Assembly: GCF_003668875.1 (NCBI RefSeq)
Contig: NZ_RAWM01000002.1
Location: 122,934 to 186,933 of the forward strand
Length of the DNA: 64,000 nucleotides
DNA from: Corallococcus interemptor
Lineage (GTDB): Bacteria > Myxococcota > Myxococcia > Myxococcales > Myxococcaceae
Direction: 5' to 3'
This document shows positions 63,360-64,000 of this stretch, one piece after another; within the stretch, counting starts at the first letter, position 1, and each line of letters begins with the position of its first letter. A program made the translations under genes and the position numbers. The notes below the pieces were generated by a model. It saw only the letters and a program-made list of their open reading frames with translations. It ran no database searches and was not told the origin of the DNA.

Positions 63360-64000
63360 CTAGCGGATCTTGAACGAGGAGTCGCCCTTGGACTTGTCCG
63401 CGGTCTGCTTCTGGGCGTCCGCGAGGGCTTCCTTGTAGCGGGCGTTGGAGGGCTCGTAGGTGAGCGCCATCTTGAGGTTGCGCTCCGCGGCGGAGGGGTT
63501 GCCGGCCTCCAGGTCCTTCTGGGCCTGCGCGTAGAACTGACGGCCCTTGGGGTGGGTGCCGATCTGCTCTTCCTGTTCCTTCTTCGCGGCGGCCTTGGTT
63601 TCGGCCTCGGAGGCGTCGGTGAAGCGCAGCTTCTGCGCGCGGTCCGGGCTGGCGATGTCGGTGAGGTACTTCTTGCGCTTGGTGTCGTCGCGCAGGACGT
63701 AATAGGCCTCGGTGACGCGCTTGTAGAGCTCGTTCACCTGGTCCTTGAGGACCTTGGACTCCAGGTGGAAGAAGCGGTCCGGGTGGTAGACGCGGCTCTC
63801 TTTGTAGAAGGCCTTCTTGATGTCACCGGGCGCGGCGGTGCGCTCCAGGCCGAGCACCTCGAAGTAGTCCATCTGGTCGAGCCTCGCGCAGCGCGACTCC
63901 AGGTCCGTGAGCTGCTCCGGGCTGAGGGCCGGGCCCCCCGCGGCGGCGGGCGGCGTCGGAGGCGCGGCGGGAGGGCGCGGCGGGGCCACCGGCGGTGGCG
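63360..64000 (-). CDS. J-domain protein, C-terminal part (5' end outside window)
   Basis: The frame is open to the right edge, with Pro/Ala-rich codons beyond the last GTG (63989), so the N-terminus is probably missing. The visible ~213 residues comprise a Pro/Ala-rich linker and a J domain (MDYFEVLGLERTAAPGDIKKAFYKESRVYHPDRFF, with the HPD tripeptide that stimulates Hsp70 ATPase). A charged helix follows, then a tail resembling one TPR pair (GRQFYAQAQKDLEAGNPSAAERNLKMALTYEPSNARYKEAL). No zinc-finger or G/F region is seen, so it is a type III J-protein. In myxobacteria such J-TPR segments often follow a DUF4388 domain, which cannot be checked here. It follows cvpA on the same strand with a 21-bp gap. 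Confidence 0.8.
   Translation of the reverse strand, partial: PPPVAPPRPPAAPPTPPAAAGGPALSPEQLTDLESRCARLDQMDYFEVLGLERTAAPGDIKKAFYKESRVYHPDRFFHLESKVLKDQVNELYKRVTEAYYVLRDDTKRKKYLTDIASPDRAQKLRFTDASEAETKAAAKKEQEEQIGTHPKGRQFYAQAQKDLEAGNPSAAERNLKMALTYEPSNARYKEALADAQKQTADKSKGDSSFKIR

Overview
The window is about 69-70 % GC by eye and almost wall-to-wall coding. It looks like a chromosomal core and near-core segment of a myxobacterium (Myxococcota, probably the Myxococcus/Corallococcus side). That assignment is an inference from gene content: an MglA-type GTPase, a DUF4388 protein, MopE-like metal-binding repeats, a class III adenylate cyclase carrying CHASE2, a CRP regulator paired with a class II cyclic-nucleotide phosphodiesterase, GTG/TTG starts and frequent 4-bp start/stop overlaps. 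I saw no tRNA, rRNA, CRISPR array, insertion sequence or prophage.

1-13.4 kb: the tail of a heparinase II/III-like gene and a UDP-sugar dehydrogenase (the end of an exopolysaccharide locus), a TldD-type protease, a large GH13 enzyme, a lipoprotein gluzincin, an alkaline-phosphatase-superfamily enzyme, a DUF4388 protein, and a minus-strand operon murQ-anmK-MglA-like GTPase that joins peptidoglycan recycling to a polarity-type GTPase. 13.4-24.6 kb: housekeeping genes (rpmB, a carotenoid-desaturase-like oxidoreductase, a HAD phosphatase, 3-hydroxyisobutyryl-CoA hydrolase, purM-purN-DUF523, a CRP/phosphodiesterase pair, accD-folC, an alpha/beta hydrolase). 24.6-31.2 kb: envelope genes (an AMIN-coil-AMIN protein and lptD), an XRE regulator, a TetR regulator preceded by a 28-bp palindrome, and an M23 peptidase.

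31.5-42.9 kb: accessory material. It holds an unknown protein with an EEP-family enzyme, a five-gene module of small membrane proteins closed by a strong terminator, a MopE-like repeat protein with a coiled-coil partner, a putative lipoprotein, a CHASE2 adenylate cyclase, an S9-like lipoprotein hydrolase and a thioredoxin-like [2Fe-2S] protein. 43.0-54.2 kb: complex I genes nuoA-B and nuoC-D-G-H-I, which are separated by about 4.2 kb carrying another adenylate cyclase, a membrane sulfatase-fold protein and a PaaI thioesterase; each half has its own recognisable promoter. nuoE, nuoF and nuoJ-N are not in the window. 54.3-64 kb: a chemoreceptor, a PHP phosphoesterase, a deoxyhypusine-synthase-like enzyme, OsmC, an unknown protein, arginine decarboxylase speA, a ClpX-type unfoldase without the zinc domain, a CvpA protein and a J-domain protein cut by the window edge.

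Two themes recur. One is cyclic-nucleotide signalling: two cyclases, one receptor-regulator and one phosphodiesterase. The other is transcription that appears to start at or next to the start codon: a -10-like hexamer sits 8-9 nt before several start codons that lack a Shine-Dalgarno sequence.
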